The translations under genes were made by a program, and so were the position numbers. A model generated the notes under the pieces. That model did not search any database. It was not told the origin of the DNA and saw only the letters and a program-made list of their open reading frames with translations. Below, piece by piece: positions 28,810 to 38,338 of a stretch of 64,000 nt of DNA (positions within the stretch are counted from its first letter, which is position 1; each line of letters starts with the position of its first letter). Source of the DNA: Flavihumibacter stibioxidans (lineage in GTDB: Bacteria; Bacteroidota; Bacteroidia; Chitinophagales; Chitinophagaceae). Where the stretch lies: contig NZ_MBUA01000001.1 in NCBI RefSeq assembly GCF_014332695.1, positions 372,001 to 436,000 on the forward strand, read 5' to 3'.

Positions 28810-29742
28810 ATGCAGGTAAAACTTAAACATATTGGCATATTGTTATCCCTTGCAGGGATGCTTGCAGGTTGTGGCGAAGATAAAGCTGCACCAACAGCTA
28901 ATGAGATGAATGCAGAAGCAGGTACACCGGTAACAGTAACCAGCATCAGTACTGGTCCGTTAACTGAAAGTATTGAGTTAAACGCCACCTCAGCTTTTCA
29001 GTTGAAGACTTTTATAAAAGCGAATGCCACCGGTTATTTACAATCTGTAAATGCCCAGCTTGGAAGGTTTATCAACCGTGGCCAGGAAGTTTTTGTTATT
29101 AAAACCAAAGAAGCCGAAGCTCTCGGTAATACTATCAATGTGCTGGATTCATCATTCCGATTTACGGGTATAATTCATATTAAATCACCGGGAACAGGCT
29201 ATGTAACCACACTTAACTACCGTGATGGAGATTATGTAACAGACGGCGAACAGTTGGCCATTATCAGTGACAAAAATAGTTTCTGTTTTTTATTAGACCT
29301 TCCTTATGAATTAAAGCCATTTCTGTCAGGCAACAAAAATGTTTTGTTGAAACTGCCTGATGGTACACAACTAAACGGATATGTAGCTTCTCAAATGCCA
29401 ACGGTTGACCCCGTATCTCAAACACAAAGCATCGTTATTAAAGTAAACAACAGCCAGCAAATACCCGAAGGATTGATTGCAAAAGTGATATTGGTAAAAA
29501 AGAGTAAGCCCAATGCCTTATCGTTACCGAAAGATGCCGTATTGACTGATGAAACGCAAAGTGAGTTTTGGGTAATGAAGTTGATTGACAGTGTTACTGC
29601 CGTAAAAGTGCCAATTAAAAAAGGATTGGAAAACAGCAGCAGTGTGGAAGTACTCTCCCCTCAGTTTTCTATGGCAGATAAAATTTTACTTACTGGCAAT
29701 TATGGTTTAGGTGATACGGCCAAGGTAACTATTCAGCAATAA
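28810..29742 (+). CDS. RND efflux periplasmic adaptor
   Basis: A 310-residue lipoprotein (LAGC lipobox). The biotinyl-lipoyl-like hybrid is visible as FIKANATGYLQSVNAQLGRFINRGQEVFVIKT and its second half GTGYVTTLNYRDGDYVTDGEQLAIIS, followed by beta-barrel segments. It lacks the long coiled coil of AcrA/MexA types (the two lipoyl halves are close), so a short-hairpin adaptor is likely. It links the RND pump to the TolC-type channel. Confidence 0.85.
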   Translation: MQVKLKHIGILLSLAGMLAGCGEDKAAPTANEMNAEAGTPVTVTSISTGPLTESIELNATSAFQLKTFIKANATGYLQSVNAQLGRFINRGQEVFVIKTKEAEALGNTINVLDSSFRFTGIIHIKSPGTGYVTTLNYRDGDYVTDGEQLAIISDKNSFCFLLDLPYELKPFLSGNKNVLLKLPDGTQLNGYVASQMPTVDPVSQTQSIVIKVNNSQQIPEGLIAKVILVKKSKPNALSLPKDAVLTDETQSEFWVMKLIDSVTAVKVPIKKGLENSSSVEVLSPQFSMADKILLTGNYGLGDTAKVTIQQ

Positions 29743-29753
29743 CAAAAAAGGCA

Positions 29754-32700
29754 ATGAAAAATTATTTTGTTTCGCATAAGAACCCCATCACCATCATACT
29801 GGCCATCATCATTATGGCTGGCATCTTTTCGTATGGCAAAATGCAGTCTGCATTGTTTCCCGAAATTACCTTTCCTAAAATAAAAATTATTGCAGATGCC
29901 GGACAGCAGCCGGTAAATAAAATGATGATTACTGTTACCCGTGAACTGGAAAATGCAGTGAAGCAGGTGCCCGATTTAAAAATAATCCGCAGTACTACCA
30001 GCCGTGGCAGTTGCGAAATCAGCGCCTATATGGACTGGAAGGCCAATATGGATGTAAGCCAGCAACGCATCGAATCAAAAATAAGCCAGATAAGAAATAT
30101 TCTGCCACCAGATGTGCAGATAACAGTGGAGCGGATGAATCCATCTATTCTTCCGGTTATAGGATATACATTGGAAGCCCCTAACCTGTCGCCAATTGAA
30201 GAAAAGCTATTGGCACAATATACCATCAAACCTTTCCTGTCGCAGGTGGATGGAGTAAGTGAAATAAGGGTTATTGGTGGTAAGACGAAAGAGTACTGGC
30301 TTACCCTGGATGTAGGGAAGATGAGTACCCTCGGTATTACTCCTGATGCCATCATCACCGCACTCAATGCCACTAACTTTATAAAATCCAACGGGTATTT
30401 GTCTGACTACCGGCAAATGTATTTGACTGTAACCGATGCCGTGGTTGATACGAAAGCAGAAGTTGAAAAATTAGTTATCAGTAATAACGGAAAACGAATT
30501 GTAACGCTGCAGGATATTGCAGCGGTAACAATTCAGGAGGCAAAAGAATATGTAAAAATAAATGCGAACGGACATTCTGCAGTTTTATTGGCGGTAGTAA
30601 AGCAGCCCAACGCAAACTTGGTTGACTTATCGGGCAAGATGCAGAAAAAAGTAGATGAATTAAGAAAAGTATTGCCAAAAGGTGTAACTATTTCTCCTTT
30701 TTATGTGCAGGCTGATTTTGTAAAAGACTCTATTAAAAGTGTTACAGATAGTTTGTGGATTGGGCTGGCTTTAGCAATAATTGTGGCGATTATTTTTCTG
30801 CGTTCACTTAAAGCAAGCACCGTAATTCTTATAACTATTCCGGTTACATTATTGCTTACATTAATCGTACTCTATGCCACCGGGCAAACGTTTAATATTA
30901 TGACCCTTGGTGCAATGGCGGCAGCCATTGGTTTGATAATAGACGATGCTATTGTAGTGGTGGAACAGATACACCGCACCCACGAGGAACATCCACAGGA
31001 GCCAACAGGAACGCTTTTGCAAAAAGCCATTCAATATTTATTTCCGGCAATGGTTGGTTCTTCACTTAGCACCATTGTTATTTTCCTTCCCTTCATATTA
31101 ATGACAGGTGTGGCCGGAGCTTATTTTAAAGTGATGACCGATACGATGATTATAACACTGGTGTGTTCATTCTTTGTTACATGGTTAGGGTTACCAGTCA
31201 TTTATTTATTATTAAGCAGAACCAAGAAAAAAGTATTGACTGCTAAACAGCGTTTAAAAAGATTAAAAGAATCCACTCATCCCCACACAGTTCATAATCA
31301 AAAATGGGTAGGCTTCTTTATCAAAAAGCCGTACATCAGTGTATTGTTTATGCTTTTACTGGCAGCCAGTATTTATTATGTGCTTCCAAAACTGCAAACA
31401 GGTTTTTTACCAGAGATGGATGAAGGAAGTATTGTACTGGATTATAGTTCGCCACCGGGTACATCGTTAGAAGAGACCGATAGAATGTTGAGAGAAGCGG
31501 AAAAAATATTTACATCAATACCTGAAGTAGAAACTTATTCAAGAAGAACAGGAACGCAGATGGGCTTCTTCATTACAGAACCCAACCGGGGCGATTACCT
31601 GATACAGTTGAAGAAGAAACGAAAGAGAAATTCAAACCAGGTAATAGACGAAATAAGGGCAAAAGTTGAAGTATCGCAACCTGCCCTGCGGATTGATTTT
31701 GGACAGGTAATTGGCGACATGCTCGGAGATTTAATGACATCGGTGCAGCCTATTGAAGTGAAAATATTTGGTAACGACCTGAAAAAGCTACAGGAGCTTT
31801 CTAAACAGGTAAGCAATGTTGTTACCAATGTTAAAGGCACAGCCGATGTATTTGATGGAATCGTAATTGCCGGGCCTTCTATTTCAATTGAGCCAGATGC
31901 TATAACATTGGCACAGTATGGCATTACACCTGCCAGCCTGCAATATCAGTTGCAAACAGCCTTAGAAGGAAATATAGTAGGTACTGTTTTTGATAAGCAA
32001 CAACTTTCTTCTTTACGGGTAGTTTTTCCAGGCAATAGAAACCTGAGTGTGGAAGATATAAAACGAATGCAGATTTTTTTACCGAACGGTAAGTTGAAAC
32101 CCATTTCCGATTTAGCTGATATAAAACTGAATCCCGGTGATGCAGAAGTAGAGAGAGAAGATTTACAGTCAATGGGTGTGGTAACCGGCAGGCTTGATAA
32201 CCGTGACCTTGGCAGTGTGATGAAGGATATACAAAAGGAAGTGGCCGCAAAAGTAGTAATGCCCAAAGGGTATCATATTGTGTATGGCGGTGCCTATGCC
32301 GACCAGCAAAAATCTTTCAGTGAACTGTTGATGATTTTAATAACAAGCAGCCTGTTGGTTTTTTGTGTTATCCTTTTTTTATTCCGTGATTTTAAAGTGG
32401 CATTGATGATTTTATTGATTGCAGTCTTGGGTATCAGCGGTAGTTATATGGTGCTATATCTTACCAATACCCCGTTAAATATTGGAAGCTATACCGGTCT
32501 TATTATGATTGTAGGTATCATTGGCGAAAACGCCATTTTTACTTTTTTGCAATTCAGGGATTCGCTGCTGCAAACAAAGAATGTTGACAAAGCTATTATC
32601 TATTCCATCTCTACAAGGTTGCGGCCTAAATTGATGACTGCACTTGGCGCAATAATAGCTTTGATGCCAATTGCATTGGGTATTGGCACCGGTGCACAAC

Positions 32701-32834
32701 TGCACCAGCCGCTGGCCATCGCTGTAATAGGTGGTTTCATTGTGGCGCTGCCATTGTTGCTGATTGTATTGCCCAGCCTGATGCATGTGGCGTATAAAAA
32801 TAAAAAGTTTGCACCGGATAATGTAGCAGCATAA
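29754..32834 (+). CDS. RND efflux transporter permease
   Basis: 1,026 residues with the RND pattern: helix 1, large periplasmic loop, helices 2-6, second loop, helices 8-12. The proton-relay pair is in AIGLIIDDAIVVVEQI (about residue 405), typical of the AcrB/HAE family. The substrate is unknown; CusA-type methionine relay residues were not recognised, so drugs, lipids or metabolites are as likely as metals. It forms an operon with TolC and adaptor. Confidence 0.9.
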   Translation: MKNYFVSHKNPITIILAIIIMAGIFSYGKMQSALFPEITFPKIKIIADAGQQPVNKMMITVTRELENAVKQVPDLKIIRSTTSRGSCEISAYMDWKANMDVSQQRIESKISQIRNILPPDVQITVERMNPSILPVIGYTLEAPNLSPIEEKLLAQYTIKPFLSQVDGVSEIRVIGGKTKEYWLTLDVGKMSTLGITPDAIITALNATNFIKSNGYLSDYRQMYLTVTDAVVDTKAEVEKLVISNNGKRIVTLQDIAAVTIQEAKEYVKINANGHSAVLLAVVKQPNANLVDLSGKMQKKVDELRKVLPKGVTISPFYVQADFVKDSIKSVTDSLWIGLALAIIVAIIFLRSLKASTVILITIPVTLLLTLIVLYATGQTFNIMTLGAMAAAIGLIIDDAIVVVEQIHRTHEEHPQEPTGTLLQKAIQYLFPAMVGSSLSTIVIFLPFILMTGVAGAYFKVMTDTMIITLVCSFFVTWLGLPVIYLLLSRTKKKVLTAKQRLKRLKESTHPHTVHNQKWVGFFIKKPYISVLFMLLLAASIYYVLPKLQTGFLPEMDEGSIVLDYSSPPGTSLEETDRMLREAEKIFTSIPEVETYSRRTGTQMGFFITEPNRGDYLIQLKKKRKRNSNQVIDEIRAKVEVSQPALRIDFGQVIGDMLGDLMTSVQPIEVKIFGNDLKKLQELSKQVSNVVTNVKGTADVFDGIVIAGPSISIEPDAITLAQYGITPASLQYQLQTALEGNIVGTVFDKQQLSSLRVVFPGNRNLSVEDIKRMQIFLPNGKLKPISDLADIKLNPGDAEVEREDLQSMGVVTGRLDNRDLGSVMKDIQKEVAAKVVMPKGYHIVYGGAYADQQKSFSELLMILITSSLLVFCVILFLFRDFKVALMILLIAVLGISGSYMVLYLTNTPLNIGSYTGLIMIVGIIGENAIFTFLQFRDSLLQTKNVDKAIIYSISTRLRPKLMTALGAIIALMPIALGIGTGAQLHQPLAIAVIGGFIVALPLLLIVLPSLMHVAYKNKKFAPDNVAA

Positions 32835-32860
32835 TAATATAAAAACTTAAATCTCATACC

Positions 32861-33274
32861 ATGTGGTGGTTCTACGCTTTATTATCTGCGCTGTTTGCAT
32901 CTCTTACGGCCATCTTTGCAAAAGTTGGTATTGCAGGAGTAAACTCAAACTTAGCAACAGCTATCCGTACCATAATTATTTTGATAGTGGCATGGGGTAT
33001 TGTATTGGCAAGAGGCGAAACGAAAGGAATAGCCGCTTTATCAAAACAAAATATCATCTTCCTTATTATCTCCGGCATCGCCACCGGCTTATCCTGGATA
33101 TTTTATTTTAAAGCATTGCAGATTGGTAAAGTATCGCAGGTAGCACCCGTAGATAAACTAAGTGTGGCACTCACGATTATTTTATCTGTTATATTTTTGG
33201 GAGAGGCTTTAACAATAAAAACTGCGATTGGCGCAGTGTTGATTATAGCAGGAACTTTTGTGCTGATACTTTAA
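32861..33274 (+). CDS. Half-size EamA/DMT family permease
   Basis: A 137-residue protein with about five membrane helices: one EamA unit (FYALLSALFASLTAIFAKVGIAGVNSN; VDKLSVALTIILSVIFLGEAL). Such half-size members must dimerise. It follows the RND gene by 26 bp and is probably the last gene of the operon. Substrate unknown. Confidence 0.8.
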   Translation: MWWFYALLSALFASLTAIFAKVGIAGVNSNLATAIRTIIILIVAWGIVLARGETKGIAALSKQNIIFLIISGIATGLSWIFYFKALQIGKVSQVAPVDKLSVALTIILSVIFLGEALTIKTAIGAVLIIAGTFVLIL

Positions 33275-33300
33275 AAATTATCTTCGCATAAGCGGATAAA

Positions 33301-33316
33301 TTCAGTTTCTTTTCAG
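33301..33316 (+). promoter_or_regulatory. 11-bp-spaced direct repeat operator (TTCAG/TTCAG)
   Basis: TTCAG at 33301 and 33312, starts 11 bp apart, followed by AATCACGGTTATACTTTGC, a plausible -7 element, 37 bp before the barrel gene at 33353. Confidence 0.65.
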
Positions 33317-33352
33317 AATCACGGTTATACTTTGCACATAAAAATTTATTTG

Positions 33353-35758
33353 ATGAGATACTTCTTAGCATTGGCATTTGTATGTTTTTCAATAATGGCT
33401 TCGGCACAATCCGGTAATGCCGTATTATCCGGTACGGTTAAAAATGGTACTGATAAATCTGCATTGACTTTTGCGAATGTAGTTTTGAAAAAAGCGGCAG
33501 ACAGCAGCTTTGTGGCCGGTGTAGTAACGGATGAAAAAGGACAGTTTTCTATTCAGAATATAGCAGAAGGCAATTACTTTCTGGAAGTTAGTATTGTAGG
33601 TTATGTAACAAAAACTGTCCCCTTTCTGGCAGGTAAACTCAATAAGTTCTTTGATATTGGTATCATCGAATTAGCCCCTCAAAGTGCTGCCTTAAGCGAA
33701 GTGGTGGTAACTGCAAAAACGGATGCAGTAACTGATAAAATGGATAAGAAGACATTCAAATTGTCTGACAATATCAGCCAGGCAGGAAGTTCGCTATTAC
33801 AATCTATGAAAAATCTACCGGGTGTTACCATAGATGAATCTGGAAAAGTATTGCTAAGAGGCAGTAACCGGGTAACTATTCTTATTGATGGCAAACAAAC
33901 CGCCTTAACAGGATTTGGTAACCAGGCTGCATTGGATAATATTCCGGCATCTGCCATTGAAAGAATTGAAATCATCAATAATCCTTCATCAAAGTATGAT
34001 GCAAACGGTAACGCAGGCATCATCAATATCATTTATAAAAAATCCAGGCAAAACGGATTCAATGGTAAGGTTGGTATTGCCACAGGTCTTGGTGCATTAT
34101 GGATGAAGGAGAAAAGCTTTCCGGGCATCAGACCACAATACAGCGGTACGCCTAAAATCAATCCGTCACTAAGTCTCAATTATCGCAAAAATAAAGTCAA
34201 TGCTTTTTTCCAGGGTGATTATCTGTACAACAAAACCTTAAACAGAAATGATTTTGCGGAACGGTTTTATTCAAACGGAGATACGGTGCGTCAGCAGGTG
34301 CAACGAAATCGCATTACCACAGCAGGCACTGTCCGCACAGGTATTGATTGGTTTATCAATAATAAAAACACACTTACTATTTCCGGCCTCTACAGCAGTG
34401 AAGCCGTAAAGGACAATGGTGATATTCCTTATTACAACAGCAAGCTTACTGAAAGGAAAAGGCTCTGGCAGTTTTTTGAAGATGAAGTGAACACTGCAGC
34501 CACCGCTTCGGCCATTTACCAGCATAAGTTTACTCAGCCAGGGCATGTGCTTAACATGAGCCTGAACTATACTTTTCACCGGGAAGATGAAAAATATTTT
34601 TTGACCAATATTATGCCTGCATATACAGGTAAAGATACTTTCATGCTTATTGCCGATGAAAATGTAACCGACTTTACCATTGACTATACAAAACCTTTAA
34701 AACATGGACGGTTTGAAACCGGAACAAAGTTCAGGTGGCGGTATATTCCTACCAATATGCGGTTCTTTCCCGGTATTAATTCGCCGTTAGATACAAATGC
34801 AGCCGGTTGGGCAAAGTATAAAGAAGTGATACCGGCTGTTTACGGCAATTATATTTATGAATCAAAAAAGTTTGAGTTGGAAGCAGGGCTGCGAATGGAG
34901 TATGTCAATCTTCAATACGATGTCAATCCCAATCACAACACCTATAAAAGCGATGGCTACAATTATTTTCAGCCTTTCCCAAGTGTGCGGCTGGGTTATA
35001 ATTTGAATGAGCATAACAAACTGTCGCTTTACTACAACCGCCGGGTGGACAGGCCTGACGAAGGCGATATCCGCATTTTCCCCAAATATGATGAACCGGA
35101 AATTTTAAAAGTAGGTAACCCTGCTTTACGGCCCCAGTTTACACAAACCTTAGAAGCTGGTTATAAGTCGAGCTGGAGCAATGGATTTCTCTATACAGCC
35201 CTGTATCACAAATTTTCAAAACAAACTATTACAAGAATTGGTACAACGGTTCCCGGAAGCAATATCATCTATTCTGTATTTCAAAATGCGGATAAGGCAT
35301 GGAACACTGGTGTGGAGTTAATCGCTAATCAAACTGTGAACAAAGCTTTTAGTTTTAATGTGAATGCCATGCTGTATAAAAATACCATCGGTGCATTTAC
35401 CGCTGTAAACAAGTACCCGGTTCCTGTTACTTATAGTGCCGCCAAAGAATCAGCATGGTCAGGAAATATAAAATTGAACGGCCTTGTAAAACTTCCTAAA
35501 AATACCGACCTGCAGCTTACCGCTATTTACCTGGCGCCGGACATTATTCCGCAGGGCCGAATTGCTCAACGTTTTTCGGTGGACTTCGGTGCTAAAAAAG
35601 CCATTCAGAAAAATAAAGGCGAACTCTTTTTAAATGCCACTGATATTTTTAATACCCTTCGGATTAAAAAGGATATTCAAGGCACCAACTTCAGGGTTAT
35701 CAGCAGGGACTATTATGAAACACAGGTTTTCCGGGTTGGGTACAGTTACAAGTTTTAA
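33353..35758 (+). CDS. Outer-membrane beta-barrel receptor-like protein (OMP_b-brl_3 type)
   Basis: 801 residues from the ATG at 33353, chosen because it opens on the signal peptide (MRYFLALAFVCFSIMASAQ); the 33332 start would begin in the promoter. A carboxypeptidase-regulatory domain (about 25-110) is followed by a plug-like region (MKNLPGVTIDESGKVLLRG; SAIERIEIINNPSSKYDANG) and a long barrel ending in RVGYSYKF. The family resembles TonB-dependent receptors but is often annotated only as outer-membrane beta-barrel. Ligand unknown. Repeat operator immediately upstream. Confidence 0.85.
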   Translation: MRYFLALAFVCFSIMASAQSGNAVLSGTVKNGTDKSALTFANVVLKKAADSSFVAGVVTDEKGQFSIQNIAEGNYFLEVSIVGYVTKTVPFLAGKLNKFFDIGIIELAPQSAALSEVVVTAKTDAVTDKMDKKTFKLSDNISQAGSSLLQSMKNLPGVTIDESGKVLLRGSNRVTILIDGKQTALTGFGNQAALDNIPASAIERIEIINNPSSKYDANGNAGIINIIYKKSRQNGFNGKVGIATGLGALWMKEKSFPGIRPQYSGTPKINPSLSLNYRKNKVNAFFQGDYLYNKTLNRNDFAERFYSNGDTVRQQVQRNRITTAGTVRTGIDWFINNKNTLTISGLYSSEAVKDNGDIPYYNSKLTERKRLWQFFEDEVNTAATASAIYQHKFTQPGHVLNMSLNYTFHREDEKYFLTNIMPAYTGKDTFMLIADENVTDFTIDYTKPLKHGRFETGTKFRWRYIPTNMRFFPGINSPLDTNAAGWAKYKEVIPAVYGNYIYESKKFELEAGLRMEYVNLQYDVNPNHNTYKSDGYNYFQPFPSVRLGYNLNEHNKLSLYYNRRVDRPDEGDIRIFPKYDEPEILKVGNPALRPQFTQTLEAGYKSSWSNGFLYTALYHKFSKQTITRIGTTVPGSNIIYSVFQNADKAWNTGVELIANQTVNKAFSFNVNAMLYKNTIGAFTAVNKYPVPVTYSAAKESAWSGNIKLNGLVKLPKNTDLQLTAIYLAPDIIPQGRIAQRFSVDFGAKKAIQKNKGELFLNATDIFNTLRIKKDIQGTNFRVISRDYYETQVFRVGYSYKF

Positions 35759-35784
35759 TTAAAATGGGAGAAGAAGCCCAAAAA

Positions 35785-35800
35785 TTCAGAATTTATTCAG
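35785..35800 (+). promoter_or_regulatory. 11-bp-spaced direct repeat operator (TTCAG/TTCAG)
   Basis: TTCAG at 35785 and 35796, starts 11 bp apart, 42 bp upstream of the sulfatase-family gene at 35842. Confidence 0.65.
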
Positions 35801-35841
35801 ATTGCTGTATGATGTTGCGGTTTTAACCTTAGTTCATCATC

Positions 35842-37809
35842 ATGCTATCAAAATACCTGAAGGGAACATATTCTCTCTTATTCCGTTTTGTGCTTTGTTT
35901 TCTTTGTGCTTCATTGCTGCTGCGTTTTGTGTTGCTGTTAATGTCTTTCTCCAAACTGCAGTTGACCTTACCAGCAGTATTGAAAATATTTGGAGAAGGC
36001 CTTTTATTTGATTTTGGAGTAGCAGTATTTTTTTGTGTGCCCTATGCGTTGTATTTGCTGCTGTTTCCTGTTAAGTGGAGCAATACCATCATTAATAAAA
36101 TCATCACCTATACCGCATTTTTTATTGCCGTTCTCATAATCATGTTTTCCTTTTTTGCCGAAATTACTTTCTGGCAGGAGTTTGAAAGCCGTTTTAATTT
36201 TATAGCCGTTGATTATTTGATTTACACTTTTGAAGTGATAAATAATATCAATGAATCCTATCCATTGCCAATACTAATTAGCACCATGTTAATTGCCGTT
36301 TCAATAATAGTATGGGCTTTTTACAAGAAAAAAATATTTGCAAACACCTTCAATGGCAAAGAAGCTTTTGTAAAACGATTAGTGATAAGTGGAACTGTAA
36401 TTGGATTAAGTTTTATTTATGCCTTCTTTATAAAAAATTCGTTGGCGGAGAATGGCAGTAACCGTTATCAGGATGAACTTTCAAAAGCTGGTATCTATTC
36501 CTTTTTTGCTGCATTTAAAAATAACGAACTCAGCTACGACCATTTCTATAAAACAATTGATAACAGAACGGCATTTAATCTGGCAAGAAATCAATTTGCC
36601 GACAGCAATACTGCTTTTGTAAACGATGGATTGTCTGTTGAAAGAAAAATAGGCAACAATGCCAGCCCTCAAATGCCGAATGTAATTATGGTTACCATCG
36701 AAAGTTTTAGTGCCGATTTTATGGGCCAGTTTGGAAACACCAATAAACTTACCCCCGTGCTGGATTCATTGGCAGGTGAAGGTGTTTTATTTACCGGCAT
36801 GTATGCCACCGGCACACGGACAGTTCGTGGCATGGAAGCATTAAGCCTTGCCATACCGCCTACACCGGGCAGCAGCATTGTTAGAAGACTGAATAATGAC
36901 AACCTTACCACAATCGGTTATATCTTTCAGCAAAAAGGCTACGAAACCGGGTTTTTTTATGGGGGTGATGGCTACTTTGACAATATGAACATGTATTTTG
37001 GAAACAACGGTTATGCAGTTACTGATAAGCGGCGCAACACACTGGTAAAAGATAACTTTAAAGCCACCCGTACCACAATCCCGGATTCATTCATTCAATT
37101 CAAAAATGCCTGGGGTATTTGTGACGAAGATTTATACGATGCTGTGATAAGAGATGCTGATGCAAAAACAAGCCAGCAGAAGCCTTTTTATGATTTTGTA
37201 ATGACAACTTCCAATCACCGCCCTTATACTTATCCGGAAGGCAAGATTGATATACCATCCGGAACCGGCAGAGATGGTGCTGTTAAATACACTGATTATG
37301 CAATAGGGCAATTTCTAAAGAAGGTAAAACAGAAACCCTGGTTTGCCAATACCGTCTTTATTTTTGTAGCCGACCATTGTGCCAACAGTGCTGGTAAAAA
37401 TGAAATTGACATAGCCAAATATCATATCCCTGCCATCATCTATAATCTGCCGGCGCAAGCACCTTCAACCATTACGGCAATGTGTTCACAAATTGATTTG
37501 TACCCTACACTCTTTCATTTACTCAACTGGAATTATACCAGTAATCTGTATGGTCAAAATGTACTGTCCAATAACTATACACCCCGTATCCTTTTGGGTA
37601 CTTATCAAAAATTGGGATACCTAAAAAATGATACATTCATTATATTAGACCCACAGCAAAAAGTAGAAGCTTATCAGTATAACAAAATAAAAAACGAACA
37701 AGTTCCATTAACAAAATCCCCTGATAACTTAGCAAACGAGGCGATTGCAAATTACCAAACGGCGTATTACTTATTTAAAAATGGTGGGTTGAAGCAGGGA
37801 AATAAATAA
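35842..37809 (+). CDS. LTA-synthase-like sulfatase-family membrane protein
   Basis: 655 residues: five N-terminal membrane helices (to about residue 200) and an extracytoplasmic sulfatase domain. The domain has NVIMVTIESFSADF (metal-binding Glu), the catalytic threonine within TGTRTVRGMEA (about residue 325) and FVADHCAN (metal Asp/His). Relatives transfer phosphoglycerol or phosphoethanolamine onto envelope glycolipids or glycans. In a Gram-negative, modification of periplasmic glycan or lipid A headgroups is the likely role (inference). Shares the repeat operator with PAP2 and PepSY-like genes. Confidence 0.82.
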   Translation: MLSKYLKGTYSLLFRFVLCFLCASLLLRFVLLLMSFSKLQLTLPAVLKIFGEGLLFDFGVAVFFCVPYALYLLLFPVKWSNTIINKIITYTAFFIAVLIIMFSFFAEITFWQEFESRFNFIAVDYLIYTFEVINNINESYPLPILISTMLIAVSIIVWAFYKKKIFANTFNGKEAFVKRLVISGTVIGLSFIYAFFIKNSLAENGSNRYQDELSKAGIYSFFAAFKNNELSYDHFYKTIDNRTAFNLARNQFADSNTAFVNDGLSVERKIGNNASPQMPNVIMVTIESFSADFMGQFGNTNKLTPVLDSLAGEGVLFTGMYATGTRTVRGMEALSLAIPPTPGSSIVRRLNNDNLTTIGYIFQQKGYETGFFYGGDGYFDNMNMYFGNNGYAVTDKRRNTLVKDNFKATRTTIPDSFIQFKNAWGICDEDLYDAVIRDADAKTSQQKPFYDFVMTTSNHRPYTYPEGKIDIPSGTGRDGAVKYTDYAIGQFLKKVKQKPWFANTVFIFVADHCANSAGKNEIDIAKYHIPAIIYNLPAQAPSTITAMCSQIDLYPTLFHLLNWNYTSNLYGQNVLSNNYTPRILLGTYQKLGYLKNDTFIILDPQQKVEAYQYNKIKNEQVPLTKSPDNLANEAIANYQTAYYLFKNGGLKQGNK

Positions 37810-37860
37810 ATGTTGAACTACTCAAAAATCTTGTTGTAAGCATTATTTCACAATCAACCA

Positions 37861-38286
37861 CTAATCTGATTTTATAATAGTGGCAGTTGTTATAAATTCA
37901 GAACTTAGTAGTTCTAAAGGATTCTCATCCGGGCAATATCTGTTTGATTCTATCAGGTAAACAATGTTCAGGTTCGTAAGCGGCTGTAACCATATCAGGT
38001 ACTCCTGCAAATGTTCTGCTATCTGCTTTACTTTTGTGTTAGGCTTTTCCTTAATTACCAGTACCAATACACCTTTTTTCTCATTGCTTAAAAACCTTGC
38101 AGCTTTCAGCATTGCACCTAAATATCCTTTTCTGCTGGTTCCGGTATCACATTCCATAATAATGTACTCATTGCCCTTTTGCAATACTGTGTCGGGCTTA
38201 TATCCTTTAACAAGCTGCCCACCTGAATTGAGTACCGAATAACCTTTTGCATTGTGCAGGAGATTCTTGAATAATTTGTCTTTCAT
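37861..38286 (-). CDS. Hypothetical protein with PD-(D/E)XK-like pattern
   Basis: 141 residues without signal peptide. GYKPDTVLQKGNEYIIMECDTG (residues 28-49) has Pro-Asp32 then a strand ending Glu45-x-Asp47, reminiscent of PD-(D/E)XK nuclease cores, but the usual Lys is not in place (nearest is Lys53). The remainder is alpha/beta (VLVLVIKEKPNTKVKQIAEHL). It is the downstream neighbour of the DUF262 protein, 52 bp away on the same strand, so a two-gene restriction unit is possible. Function unproven. Confidence 0.4.
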   Translation of the reverse strand: MKDKLFKNLLHNAKGYSVLNSGGQLVKGYKPDTVLQKGNEYIIMECDTGTSRKGYLGAMLKAARFLSNEKKGVLVLVIKEKPNTKVKQIAEHLQEYLIWLQPLTNLNIVYLIESNRYCPDENPLELLSSEFITTATIIKSD

Positions 38287-38338
38287 TGCCTCTCTTAAAA
38301 TAGTTGATTTTAGGTATTAAAACAGCCAATTCCAGAAC

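Noticed and set aside
29754-32834. CusA-type copper/silver pump
   Set aside because: No metal-relay methionine pattern or copper-binding adaptor motif was recognised, so only general RND efflux is called.
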